A stretch of DNA of 64,000 nt from Psychrobacter sp. Choline-02u-9 (GTDB lineage Bacteria; Pseudomonadota; Gammaproteobacteria; Pseudomonadales; Moraxellaceae): positions 43,058 to 107,057 of the forward strand of contig NZ_PJBF01000056.1 in the NCBI RefSeq assembly GCF_002836505.1, written 5' to 3'. The position numbers and the translations under genes were made by a program. This document shows, in pieces, positions 56,063 to 64,000 of the stretch. The notes beneath the pieces were generated by a model, which did no database searches, was not told where the DNA came from, and worked only from the letters and a program-made list of their open reading frames with translations. How positions within the stretch are numbered: the first letter of the stretch is position 1; the number at the start of each line of letters is the position of its first letter.

Positions 56063-56344
56063 ATGCATATCGCTATTTCGACGCTGGCGTTTTCATTGCC
56101 TGGCTGTAGCTCGTTAAAAGAGAAACGCCACCGTATGGGCGGCTTGCACGCGCGCTTTGGCAATACGCCAATTATCGCGGTATGTGAAAGCGGGGAGCGT
56201 GATCGGCATGACGCGAGCGAATGGACGTTTGTGATCGTTGGACTGTCAAAACGTGAGGTTGAGTCGCAATGTAGTCAAATTGAGGAAAAGCTAGAACGTA
56301 CGGTAGATGCACGAGTGATGAATGTTGAGAGGGAGTTTGTTTAG
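56063..56344 (+). CDS. DUF503 family protein
   Basis: 93 residues from the ATG at 56063, which has AAGGAG seven bases upstream; the longer frame from 55982 is not needed. Pattern HIAISTLAFSLPGCSSLKEKRH, then ERDRHDASEWTFVIVGLS, matching DUF503 (YlxP-like). Function unknown; in other bacteria it lies near rbfA. A lone gene on the plus strand, last core gene before the AT-rich pair. Confidence 0.8.
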   Translation: MHIAISTLAFSLPGCSSLKEKRHRMGGLHARFGNTPIIAVCESGERDRHDASEWTFVIVGLSKREVESQCSQIEEKLERTVDARVMNVEREFV

Positions 56345-56402
56345 GATGGTTTTTGTAGAAAGCCAATTCTGATTTCCGCTCATATCTTGGTCGCCCACTA
56401 TA

Positions 56403-56464
56403 GCGGTGACTAATAGCCAGTAGCATTCCTGTTGTCTTGATATTGCTCCCAGCTAAGTCACCGC
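56403..56464. repeat. inverted repeat next to the accessory pair
   Basis: GCGGTGACT (56403-56411) and AGTCACCGC (56456-56464) with a 44-base loop. A second imperfect dyad, AGTGGTTA / TAACCGCT, follows at about 56472-56495. No ORF in 56345-56570. Confidence 0.6.
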
Positions 56465-56570
56465 AATCTAGTGGTTAATCAAGGATAACCGCTACAATCG
56501 GGGCTAAACCGCACCTCTAGGCGACTTTCATAAATTGATAATACTGTGTGGTAAGATGAAATGATGCTTA

Positions 56571-57872
56571 TTAGAAATTAATATTTTTTACATCATCAAT
56601 TAGCTGAATAACATCATCCGCTGTTTCGGCCACCCACTCTTCGCGACTCTTCTCATTGATAATATCGAAAAAGTTATCGTTAGGGCTTTTAAAGTTAATT
56701 GATCGTGGTGGGTAAACTTGCCCACCCAAATTTTGCTTCTTATTTTGATACTTCCAATTTTTAGGTAGTTTCTCAACTGCTGCTTCGAAGTCTTGCATAT
56801 TGCTTGGACATTCTGATAGACGTCCATCTTTGTCTACTAACGTTATGCTGTAATATAAACGATGGTTTAACTCAATATAACAATAAACTCCTACATTGTG
56901 TTTTTCGGTTATTTTATAGCATAGACCATACGCCTTAGCTTTACCTTTCGTACCACCACCTGAAAAATATTGCTTTACTGCTTTTTCTTGGCTATAGGGA
57001 GACAACTGATTATCACAAAGAGTGAAATTTAAATTTTTTTTATTGAAATAAGCCAATAAACTATTCCACATCTCATTCTGAATATTCTTTTGAATGGTTT
57101 CAAAGTTCTGGCTTAGTTTGTATACTGTCTTAAAGTTATTGTCGTCTGCCAAAAAATCTACATACTCTTGCTTCATTTTCGCATTCCTTGTTTGACCTGT
57201 AATTCTAGCAACGGTATTAATGTATTGCTCGATAGTCTGCTCTATATGTGGATAATCTGCTACCTTTTGCTTACATAGCGTCAAAAAGTTAAAGATGTCT
57301 TCTTTATAACTAATTACACCATAGTCTTCATTATTAATACTACCCTTGCCATAGTGTGATACGTCATCACCAAAACGATTTAAATATACTATATAGATAT
57401 TTTTATCGTCATAACCCATTTCTTGGCAAGCTTTATAATATCTTGCCAGTTGGTCTTTTTGATCTGTGGCATAAATCTTATTTTCGATAACAATGACATT
57501 TTTTTTGATCTTATTGTCTTTGCCTTCAAAAATAATATCTGCTATTCCATGACTTGAGTTATGGAATCTATATTCAACTTCACAACTGTAAACGACCTTT
57601 GAGTCTAGTTTTTCTCGATTCCACTCTTGTGTCGCTATGGCATTATTTAATACCGTTTCAATGAATAGTTGTTGGAAATCTGCTATTTTATGACTAGCAT
57701 TGGGATTCAGTAGTTCAGCAAGAAAGCGAGAATGTAAACCAACTTCTTCACCTGTCTTACGTAAGATCGTGAATATATTAAAGTCTAGTTTTGACTTATC
57801 ATGTTTTTGCTGGAATTCCTGCTCCTTTTCTTGTAAAACTAAAATATTCTGTTTGAAACTATTACTAAGCAT
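56571..57872 (-). CDS. PD-(D/E)XK nuclease family protein
   Basis: About 433 residues from the ATG at 57872, which has AGGA nine bases upstream; an ATG at 57941 is the alternative. N-terminal helices (HSRFLAELLNPN) precede the nuclease core: GIADIIFEG (D112), then VIVIENKIYATDQKDQLARYY with E130-N-K132 and Q140, the D...ExK...Q pattern of PDDEXK_4-type proteins. The C-terminal half is unlike anything I recognise. Visibly AT-rich compared with neighbours, divergent from the next gene across about 100 bases. Proteins of this type occur in defence islands; DNA cleavage is inferred. Confidence 0.82.
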   Translation of the reverse strand: MLSNSFKQNILVLQEKEQEFQQKHDKSKLDFNIFTILRKTGEEVGLHSRFLAELLNPNASHKIADFQQLFIETVLNNAIATQEWNREKLDSKVVYSCEVEYRFHNSSHGIADIIFEGKDNKIKKNVIVIENKIYATDQKDQLARYYKACQEMGYDDKNIYIVYLNRFGDDVSHYGKGSINNEDYGVISYKEDIFNFLTLCKQKVADYPHIEQTIEQYINTVARITGQTRNAKMKQEYVDFLADDNNFKTVYKLSQNFETIQKNIQNEMWNSLLAYFNKKNLNFTLCDNQLSPYSQEKAVKQYFSGGGTKGKAKAYGLCYKITEKHNVGVYCYIELNHRLYYSITLVDKDGRLSECPSNMQDFEAAVEKLPKNWKYQNKKQNLGGQVYPPRSINFKSPNDNFFDIINEKSREEWVAETADDVIQLIDDVKNINF

Positions 57873-57973
57873 AGCCATCTTTCCTAGTGGTTTTAAGTTA
57901 GTTCCTGAAGTTAAGTCTATCAAACTAACATAGACCTTCATGCTTTCCAAAACATGACAAAGAGTTAACTATT

Positions 57974-58918
57974 ATGAGCAGTACTTCTAAATATATAATG
58001 AGTGATATTCCTAATTACAAAGAACCTAAAGGATTTATGCTCGTCATAACAGGTCAAATAACTAAGAAGGTAGCGCAAGATATTGGTAAAGATCGGTTTA
58101 ATAAAGCCTCCAATAGATATTTAAAACTCGGTATTCATGATTCAGATTTTAAAATAGTTAATTTAGATGATTTAAAGAATATGACTGAAGTCGATAGAGA
58201 TCAGCAACTTGAAAGTCAGAAAGTCATAGTTTTTTTAGTTGAACATGAGGCTAGCTTTGATAGTTTATGCACCTTTCAAGAAGAAATAGCTACTATATCA
58301 GCACTGACTTTTGTAATTTCCCCTTCAACCATAGATGAAATAAGTAGTTTCAAGACTAAATCCGAAAATGCTTTAAGGGATAAGTGGAGCACACTATCAT
58401 CTATCCCTACTTTTGCTATACCTTTTACCACATCACAAGCAAAAAGCGATTTTGTAAACGATATGAGCATAGAGAGTTATAACTTTTATTACTCCTTTAT
58501 AGATTCAGTTGTAACTACAGTTTGTAGCGTTTACAGGCAGGACGACTCTATGATTGGCTATGACTTTAATGATTGGAAACATGTATTCAGCGGTAACAGA
58601 CTACTAAATATACTTCCAACAATTTACGCAAGCGAAGATAACGAAGCTAATTTCAAGAGTAATTATTTAGAAGGGTTAGATAAAGCTGGGATTAATCTGA
58701 CTGACATCAAAGATATGATCTGTGTAATGAGTGCTAGTAGACCTCCTAGCTTAGAACAAACATGCGAAGTAACCGAGGCTATAGAGGATGACTTCGCTAT
58801 TTTTTGTACGACAACTATGAAGCTTACTCAAGATTTAGCTATTTTTGAAGACCCAAGCATAATAAGTGTCAATATCTTAGTAAGTAGGCATTGTGAAGAT
58901 GGACAATTGGCAGTATAG
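57974..58918 (+). CDS. unknown protein, possible degenerate FtsZ/tubulin-superfamily member
   Basis: 314 residues, no signal or membrane segment. By eye it aligns colinearly with FtsZ from the segment VIVFLVEHEASFDSL (FtsZ: VFIAAGMGGGTGTG) through LTFVISPST (LTVAVVTKP) and MIGYDFNDWKHVFSG (LMNVDFADVRTVMSE). It continues to FAIFCTTTMKL...ISVNILVSRH, matching the C-terminal strand and helix pattern. D197 and D200 match FtsZ catalytic D209 and D212. The glycine-rich GTP loops are missing, so GTP binding is doubtful. This is inference, not established. AT-rich; weak ribosome binding site; divergent from the nuclease gene. Confidence 0.6.
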   Translation: MSSTSKYIMSDIPNYKEPKGFMLVITGQITKKVAQDIGKDRFNKASNRYLKLGIHDSDFKIVNLDDLKNMTEVDRDQQLESQKVIVFLVEHEASFDSLCTFQEEIATISALTFVISPSTIDEISSFKTKSENALRDKWSTLSSIPTFAIPFTTSQAKSDFVNDMSIESYNFYYSFIDSVVTTVCSVYRQDDSMIGYDFNDWKHVFSGNRLLNILPTIYASEDNEANFKSNYLEGLDKAGINLTDIKDMICVMSASRPPSLEQTCEVTEAIEDDFAIFCTTTMKLTQDLAIFEDPSIISVNILVSRHCEDGQLAV

Positions 58919-58955
58919 AGTAGATTAAGTACGACAACCAATTTTCAGCCAATAA

Positions 58956-58985
58956 AAAAGGCCACCCTATAAAGAGTAGCCTTTT
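58956..58985. terminator. bidirectional terminator between accessory gene and uvrA
   Basis: Arms AAAAGGC (58956-58962) and GCCTTTT (58979-58985), with A- and T-rich flanks; convergent genes. Confidence 0.75.
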
Positions 58986-59005
58986 ATCAATTATCACTAA
59001 GGGTA

Positions 59006-61912
59006 TTAGCTGACTTCTTTCATGCTTTGTTCAAGCATCGGTTTTAAGAATATGCCCGTGTAGGATTCTTTGACTTCAGCCACTTCTTCAGGCGTACCTT
59101 CAGCGATGATCATGCCGCCACCTTTACCGCCTTCAGGGCCTAGGTCAATCACCCAGTCTGCCGTTTTGATAACATCCAAGTTATGCTCGATGACGACGAT
59201 AGTATTACCTTTATCGCGTAGGGCATGCAGGATATTGAGCAGCTTATCGATATCATGGAAATGCAAACCAGTGGTTGGCTCATCCAAGATATATAGCGTC
59301 TGTCCCGTATCACGTTTGGCAAGCTCACGCGCCAGTTTGACTCGCTGTGCTTCACCACCTGATAGCGTTGGGGCAGACTGACCCAAGCGGATATAGCTCA
59401 GACCAACATCCATCAACGCTTGCAGGCGACGATAGATGGCTGGTATCGCTGAGAAGAACTCAACGGCATCTTCAACCGTCATATCAAGCACGTCAGCGAT
59501 GGTTTTGCCTTTATAGTGAATCTCTAAGGTCTCGCGGTTGTAGCGCTTGCCCTCACAGGTATCACATGGCACATACATATCAGGTAGGAAATGCATCTCA
59601 ACTTTGATAAGACCATCACCTTGACACATCTCACAGCGTCCGCCTTTCACGTTGAAACTAAAGCGACCAGGCTTATAGCCACGGGCACGCGCTTCTTGCG
59701 TCTGGGCAAACATCTCACGCACAGGGGTAAACACACCTGTATAAGTTGCTGGGTTTGAGCGCGGTGTACGACCAATTGGACTTTGATCGATATCGACCAT
59801 TTTGTCCAAATGCTCAAGACCGCTGATGCTTTCAAATTTATCGGCAATCAGCGTTGAGGCATTATTCAACTGAGTCGCTGCCAATGGCATAAGGGTACGG
59901 TTAATCAAGGTTGATTTACCCGAACCTGAGACACCCGTCACACAAGTCATGATGCCAACAGGAATGGTCAAATCCACATCGTGCAGGTTATTGCCTGACG
60001 CGCCTTTTAGCTCGATGGTCATCGGTACTTTTTTGGCTTTGGCCTTACCTTTGACTTCCACATCGATGGTTTTGGCTTTATGACGCACAGTTGGAATCTC
60101 GATTTTCTTCTTACCAGACATATATTGTCCAGTGAGCGATTCTTTATTTGCCATGATGTCATCGACCGTACCTTGAGCGATAATATGACCGCCATGTACA
60201 CCGGCACCGATGCCGATATCGATGACGTGATCTGCTTGGCGAATCGCATCTTCATCATGCTCTACGACCAGTACCGTATTACCCAAATCACGCAAGCGCG
60301 TTAGGGTTTTTAGCAAGCGATCGTTGTCACGCTGATGCAGACCGATTGACGGCTCATCAAGTACATACATGACGCCCATCAGACCAGCACCGATTTGACT
60401 AGCCAAACGAATACGCTGCGCTTCACCGCCCGATAACGTCTCGGCAGAGCGGGCGAGTGTTAAATAATCAAGCCCGACGCTGACGAGAAAGTTTAGACGC
60501 TCATTAATCTCTTTAAAGATTTTTTCAGCGACTTCACCTTTGTGACCGCCAATCTTTAGCGTTTTATAATAGTCAGCAGCGTCCCCAATAGACAGCTTAA
60601 CGATTTCTGCAATGGTCTGATCATCGACACGGACATTACGTGAGATTTCATTCAGACGTGCACCATCACAAACGTTACAAGTAGTATCAGCCAGATATTT
60701 GGCCAGCTCGTCACGGACGAGGTTACTTTGTGTCTTGGCATAACGACGCTCTAGATAGGGAAGCACGCCTTCAAACGGTACCGTCTTATTCGTCTTGCGA
60801 CCGCGCTCATCGGTAAAGTTAAAGGTCAGCTTTTCTTTACCAGAGCCATGCATGATTAGATCTTGCTGCTCTTTTGACAGATCCTGCCATGGCGCATCCA
60901 TATCGATTTTGAAATGCTTACAGACAGTGCTAAGCAAACCAAAGTAGTACGCATGACGCTTGTCCCAACCATTGATTGCGCCTTGGTTAAGTGACTTCTC
61001 ATGATGAGTAATCAGTTTTTCAGCAGCGAAATATTGGCGTTTACCAAGACCATCACAGCTTGGGCATGCGCCATATGGATTGTTAAAACTAAACATACGT
61101 GGCTCAAGCTCAGGCACCGCGCGATCACAGACAGGGCATGAATGCTTGGCTGACATCACTTGGTTTTCATCACCGCCTTCTTTTGGATTACCATCCATAA
61201 AGTGTAGCGTGACCAGTCCTTGGCCTAGACGTAACGCCGTCTCTAAGCTCTCAGCGACACGGTTGCCCAAGTCATCACGAACTTTAAAGCGATCGACCAC
61301 CACTTCGATGGTATGTTTTTTCTTCTTATCCAACGTCGGTAGCTCGTCGGTGTCATAGACATCACCGTCGACGCGCACACGGACAAAACCTTGTCCAATC
61401 AGCTGCTCAAGCAAGACGGTATGCTCACCTTTACGCTCACGAATGACCGGTGCCAAGATCATAATCTTAGTATCATCTGGCAAAGCCATGACCTGATCGA
61501 CCATCTCAGTGACCGACTGCGCGACCATTGGCTCACCGTGCTCAGGGCAATATGGCGTACCGATGCGTGCATAGAGCAGACGTAGATAGTCATAAATTTC
61601 GGTAATCGTACCGACGGTCGAGCGCGGGTTATGGTTGGTGGACTTCTGCTCGATAGCAATTGCAGGGGATAGACCCTCGATACTATCGACATCAGGTTTC
61701 TCCATTTGCGAGAGGAACTGACGAGCGTATGCGGATAAACTCTCGACATAACGACGTTGCCCTTCGGCATACAGAGTGTCAAATGCCAATGAAGATTTAC
61801 CAGAGCCAGATAGGCCAGTGATTACCACGAATTTATCTCGTGGAATGTCTAAATCGATGTTTTTTAAATTATGAGTACGTGCGCCGCGTATTGCGATATG
61901 GTCATGTGCCAT
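59006..61912 (-). CDS. uvrA: excinuclease ABC subunit A
   Basis: 968 residues. Two ABC ATPase halves: [20 protein letters not shown] and [14 protein letters not shown], each with an LSGGEAQR signature, and zinc-finger CxxC pairs (CPVC...[12 protein letters not shown]...CDTC). It detects DNA lesions and loads UvrB. A lone gene; about 28 residues longer than E. coli UvrA. No LexA-type box was recognised upstream. Confidence 0.98.
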   Translation of the reverse strand: MAHDHIAIRGARTHNLKNIDLDIPRDKFVVITGLSGSGKSSLAFDTLYAEGQRRYVESLSAYARQFLSQMEKPDVDSIEGLSPAIAIEQKSTNHNPRSTVGTITEIYDYLRLLYARIGTPYCPEHGEPMVAQSVTEMVDQVMALPDDTKIMILAPVIRERKGEHTVLLEQLIGQGFVRVRVDGDVYDTDELPTLDKKKKHTIEVVVDRFKVRDDLGNRVAESLETALRLGQGLVTLHFMDGNPKEGGDENQVMSAKHSCPVCDRAVPELEPRMFSFNNPYGACPSCDGLGKRQYFAAEKLITHHEKSLNQGAINGWDKRHAYYFGLLSTVCKHFKIDMDAPWQDLSKEQQDLIMHGSGKEKLTFNFTDERGRKTNKTVPFEGVLPYLERRYAKTQSNLVRDELAKYLADTTCNVCDGARLNEISRNVRVDDQTIAEIVKLSIGDAADYYKTLKIGGHKGEVAEKIFKEINERLNFLVSVGLDYLTLARSAETLSGGEAQRIRLASQIGAGLMGVMYVLDEPSIGLHQRDNDRLLKTLTRLRDLGNTVLVVEHDEDAIRQADHVIDIGIGAGVHGGHIIAQGTVDDIMANKESLTGQYMSGKKKIEIPTVRHKAKTIDVEVKGKAKAKKVPMTIELKGASGNNLHDVDLTIPVGIMTCVTGVSGSGKSTLINRTLMPLAATQLNNASTLIADKFESISGLEHLDKMVDIDQSPIGRTPRSNPATYTGVFTPVREMFAQTQEARARGYKPGRFSFNVKGGRCEMCQGDGLIKVEMHFLPDMYVPCDTCEGKRYNRETLEIHYKGKTIADVLDMTVEDAVEFFSAIPAIYRRLQALMDVGLSYIRLGQSAPTLSGGEAQRVKLARELAKRDTGQTLYILDEPTTGLHFHDIDKLLNILHALRDKGNTIVVIEHNLDVIKTADWVIDLGPEGGKGGGMIIAEGTPEEVAEVKESYTGIFLKPMLEQSMKEVS

Positions 61913-62025
61913 CGGTTACAGGTTTCCTATTTGCTAAAAGGGGATTGGGAAATATCTCAAGTCAAAAAGTAAATACAGATCAGTAAAATAGCTGGTTAAA
62001 AGGTGAATAATTCTAAATTTATGAT

Positions 62026-62102
62026 GTTGTTATAAGTAGTGTTGTTATAAAAGATATCGTTATAAATAATACCGTTATGAACAGTGTCGTTATAAAAGGT
62101 AC
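62026..62102. repeat. degenerate 15-17-bp tandem repeat, five copies
   Basis: Copies at 62026-62040, 62041-62057, 62058-62072, 62073-62087 and 62088-62102 share GTTATAA followed by A/G-rich and TAC/TGT ends. They lie upstream of uvrA on the minus strand. Confidence 0.7.
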
Positions 62103-62346
62103 ATACATTGATAAGGTAAAAGTTAAGCCAGCCTAGTTGTTCATTTTCTATTATTGTTTGACTTTATGTTGCTTGTCGTTCTTATGATGATTTTTATAGG
62201 ACTAAGCAAATCTAAATCAAATCAGTGTTAAGTAACAGGCATCGTTTGTTATGGTTTTGACCAAAAATGTCATTTTATAGAAGCGTTCGTCGTTACGTAG
62301 ATATGGTGAGTGAGCCATTAATTGTGCTGACAACGTTTTACTTTAT

Positions 62347-62394
62347 TGTCATGGTGACAGCATTATTCAAGGTGTCACTGTGCATCTGATGCAC
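62347..62394. promoter_or_regulatory. dyads upstream of MFS gene
   Basis: TGTCA-TGG-TGACA (62347-62359) and GTGCATC-T-GATGCAC (62380-62394), both perfect. Possible operators; no regulator gene is adjacent. Confidence 0.4.
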
Positions 62395-62624
62395 TTGGTA
62401 ACAAAATAATCTCGTAATATGAATGGCTTGGGTTAAGGGCGCATACGTTACTGCACCAGTAAGACAAAAGTCTCGGCAACCAAACGGCGAATGTCTTATA
62501 CTAGGGGGCTTGATTTATAGGCCAATGCCTTGATAAACCAGTAGTGATAAATCATGGTATGGCACAGTGTTAGTCGTGAAAGATAGCAATGAGCAACCAG
62601 CAATGATCAACCAGTGAGGCAAGT

Positions 62625-63989
62625 ATGAATAGCGTAGAGAAACGGGCAATCCTCGGAGTCGGTGGCATCTTTGCCTTACGTATGATTGGCTTGTTTATGA
62701 TTGTGCCGGTATTTTCTGTTTATGGTGACAATTATGCACACGCGACGCCGTTTTTAATTGGTTTGGCCGTTGGTATTTATGGCTTAGGGCAGGCCATCTT
62801 TCAGATACCGATGAGTTTGGCTGCTGATAAATTCCCGCGTAAGCCTATTATCTTTTTGGGATTGATACTGTTCGCTGTCGGCGGCATGATTGCAGCAAAT
62901 GCGACTGATATTTACGAAGTGATTATTGGTCGAGCGCTGGCGGGTAGTGGTGCGGTCTCTGCTGTGCTTATGGCATTATTGGCTGATGTGACGCGTGAGG
63001 AAATGCGTACCAAAGCGATGGCCACGATGGGGCTGACGATTGCGACCTCTATTATGCTGGCCTTTGCTTTTGGTCCATTGTTAGTCGGCTCGCTCGGTAT
63101 CTCTGGACTGTTTTGGTTGACTTCAGGGTTTGCTATATTGGCGATGCTGCTATTGGTGGTAGTACCGACGCCTATGCGCGTGCTTAAGCATAATTTGGAT
63201 AACAAAACCATTGGTCAACAGTTAGCCACTGTCCTTAAGATTGGCGATCTTAACCGCTTACATATCGGCATCTTTGCGCTACACCTAACAATGACGGCGA
63301 TATTTGTGATATTGCCGCACCAGCTCAGTGACGTACTTGGCTTGTCAGTACGTCAGCAAGGTATGGTTTATTTGCCGCTATTGTTTATTGGCTTCGCCAT
63401 CGCGATACCGTTTATTATCATCGCTGAAAAGAAACGCAAAATGCGTCAGGTTTTTTTGGGTGCGATTGCATTAATGACCGCCGCTTTAGCCATACTCGCG
63501 CTTGGTAGTCAGGTCGGTGTTGGTATCATATTTGGTTTGCTGCTGTACTTTATGGGCTTTAACTTGCTTGAGGCGACGATTCCCTCATGGATATCTAAGC
63601 GCGCACCAGTCGCTAATAAAGCGACCGCGATGGGGCTTAACTCTTCTAGTCAGTTCTTTGGTGCATTTGTAGGCGGGGCAATGGGTGGTCTGTTATTAGG
63701 CCAGCCTAATTTGTTGGCGTGGGGCATACTGGCTATTATTATGGGTGCCGCACTGCTTATCATTATTCCCATTTCTCAGCCACCTTATCTATCGAGCACA
63801 ACGGTTACTATTCCCAAAGACATCAATATCCAAGACTGGTCACGACAGATGCTGGCAGTAGATGGCGTTGACGAGCTGGTCGTAATGGCAAAAGAGCAAG
63901 TCGCCTATTTAAAGTTAGATAAGACACAGTTGACGGATGATTCACGTCAGCAGCTATCGAGTTTGGCGCAAAGTCCGCTAGATATATAG
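62625..63989 (+). CDS. yajR: MFS transporter with C-terminal YAM domain (YajR type)
   Basis: 454 residues, the same length as E. coli YajR. Twelve helices with MFS motif A in LAADKFPRKP after helix 2. The C-terminal about 70 residues (WSRQMLAVDGVDELVVMAKE onward) form the ferredoxin-like YAM domain. Substrate unknown; a proton-driven efflux protein by family. GAGG precedes the ATG. Stop TAG at 63987-63989. Confidence 0.9.
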   Translation: MNSVEKRAILGVGGIFALRMIGLFMIVPVFSVYGDNYAHATPFLIGLAVGIYGLGQAIFQIPMSLAADKFPRKPIIFLGLILFAVGGMIAANATDIYEVIIGRALAGSGAVSAVLMALLADVTREEMRTKAMATMGLTIATSIMLAFAFGPLLVGSLGISGLFWLTSGFAILAMLLLVVVPTPMRVLKHNLDNKTIGQQLATVLKIGDLNRLHIGIFALHLTMTAIFVILPHQLSDVLGLSVRQQGMVYLPLLFIGFAIAIPFIIIAEKKRKMRQVFLGAIALMTAALAILALGSQVGVGIIFGLLLYFMGFNLLEATIPSWISKRAPVANKATAMGLNSSSQFFGAFVGGAMGGLLLGQPNLLAWGILAIIMGAALLIIIPISQPPYLSSTTVTIPKDINIQDWSRQMLAVDGVDELVVMAKEQVAYLKLDKTQLTDDSRQQLSSLAQSPLDI

Positions 63990-64000
63990 CAGCTTTATAC

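Larger units (their letters stand above)
61913..62624. other. uvrA / MFS divergent intergenic region with repeats
   Basis: 712 bases without a supported gene. It contains a degenerate tandem repeat (62026-62102) and dyads TGTCATGGTGACA (62347-62359) and GTGCATCTGATGCAC (62380-62394). Promoters for both flanking genes must be here. Confidence 0.55.

Noticed and set aside
56345..59005. Attachment-site direct repeats flanking the accessory pair
   Set aside because: I compared both borders and found no convincing identical repeat, tRNA gene or integrase.
61913..62624. LexA/SOS box upstream of uvrA
   Set aside because: No CTGT-N8-ACAG-like site was seen, and Moraxellaceae are known to lack canonical LexA control.

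Overview
This 64 kb window looks like a chromosomal segment of a gammaproteobacterium of the family Moraxellaceae, most likely Psychrobacter. The grounds are protein-level resemblance and gene order: a gmk-rpoZ-spoT-ridA-priA run, a SpoT whose synthetase half is degenerate as known for Moraxellaceae, ffh divergent from a YpjD-type protein, and moderate G+C with AT-rich intergenic DNA. No rRNA, tRNA, transposase, phage gene or CRISPR array was seen. Most of the window is ordinary core genome. No database search was possible, so every product name rests on motif recognition.

Layout. 1-5.2 kb: a 5'-truncated DUF2628-type membrane protein with a pilin-like C-terminus, a KefB/KefC-type antiporter, an unknown protein and a zinc-type cation diffusion facilitator. 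5.4-11.9 kb: a minus-strand group priA, ridA, spoT, rpoZ, gmk. 12.3-22.5 kb, plus strand: ispH, a small membrane protein, an acyl-CoA thioesterase-like protein, htpG behind a recognisable heat-shock promoter, a membrane-anchored C13 (legumain-like) peptidase, S-formylglutathione hydrolase, a TIGR03643 protein, rpe and three small unknowns. 22.6-23.1 kb: rpmG and rpmB. 23.6-31.5 kb: one giant lipoprotein of about 2,618 residues built from about 19-20 Ig-like modules.

31.7-40.5 kb: purU, a YpjD-like protein, ffh, tsaB, uppP, rsmJ, a small coiled-coil membrane protein, ubiA and a DUF4112-like protein. 40.6-45.5 kb, minus strand: a lipoprotein, yjbQ, mnmC, a membrane-anchored coiled-coil protein, a YciI protein and yciB. 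45.8-56.3 kb: a PHP phosphoesterase, a diguanylate cyclase, truD, a Rieske-flavoprotein, a GNAT acetyltransferase, gor, the split ThrE-type exporter yjjP/yjjB and a DUF503 protein.

56.4-58.9 kb is the one stretch that looks accessory. It holds a visibly AT-rich divergent pair: a PD-(D/E)XK nuclease-family protein and an unrecognised protein that aligns by eye, colinearly, with the second half of FtsZ while lacking the GTP-binding glycine loops. This pair is my best candidate for an undescribed system. uvrA and a YajR-type MFS transporter, separated by a 0.7 kb intergenic region with degenerate tandem repeats and dyads, close the window.

How genes work together: gmk (GMP to GDP), rpoZ (an RNA polymerase subunit) and spoT (ppGpp turnover) form a guanine-nucleotide/stringent-response group. 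ffh handles protein targeting; yciB and uppP belong to the cell envelope; rsmJ, truD, mnmC and tsaB modify RNA; gor and formylglutathione hydrolase handle glutathione chemistry. Many genes are single units bounded by strong hairpin terminators, several of them shared between convergent genes.
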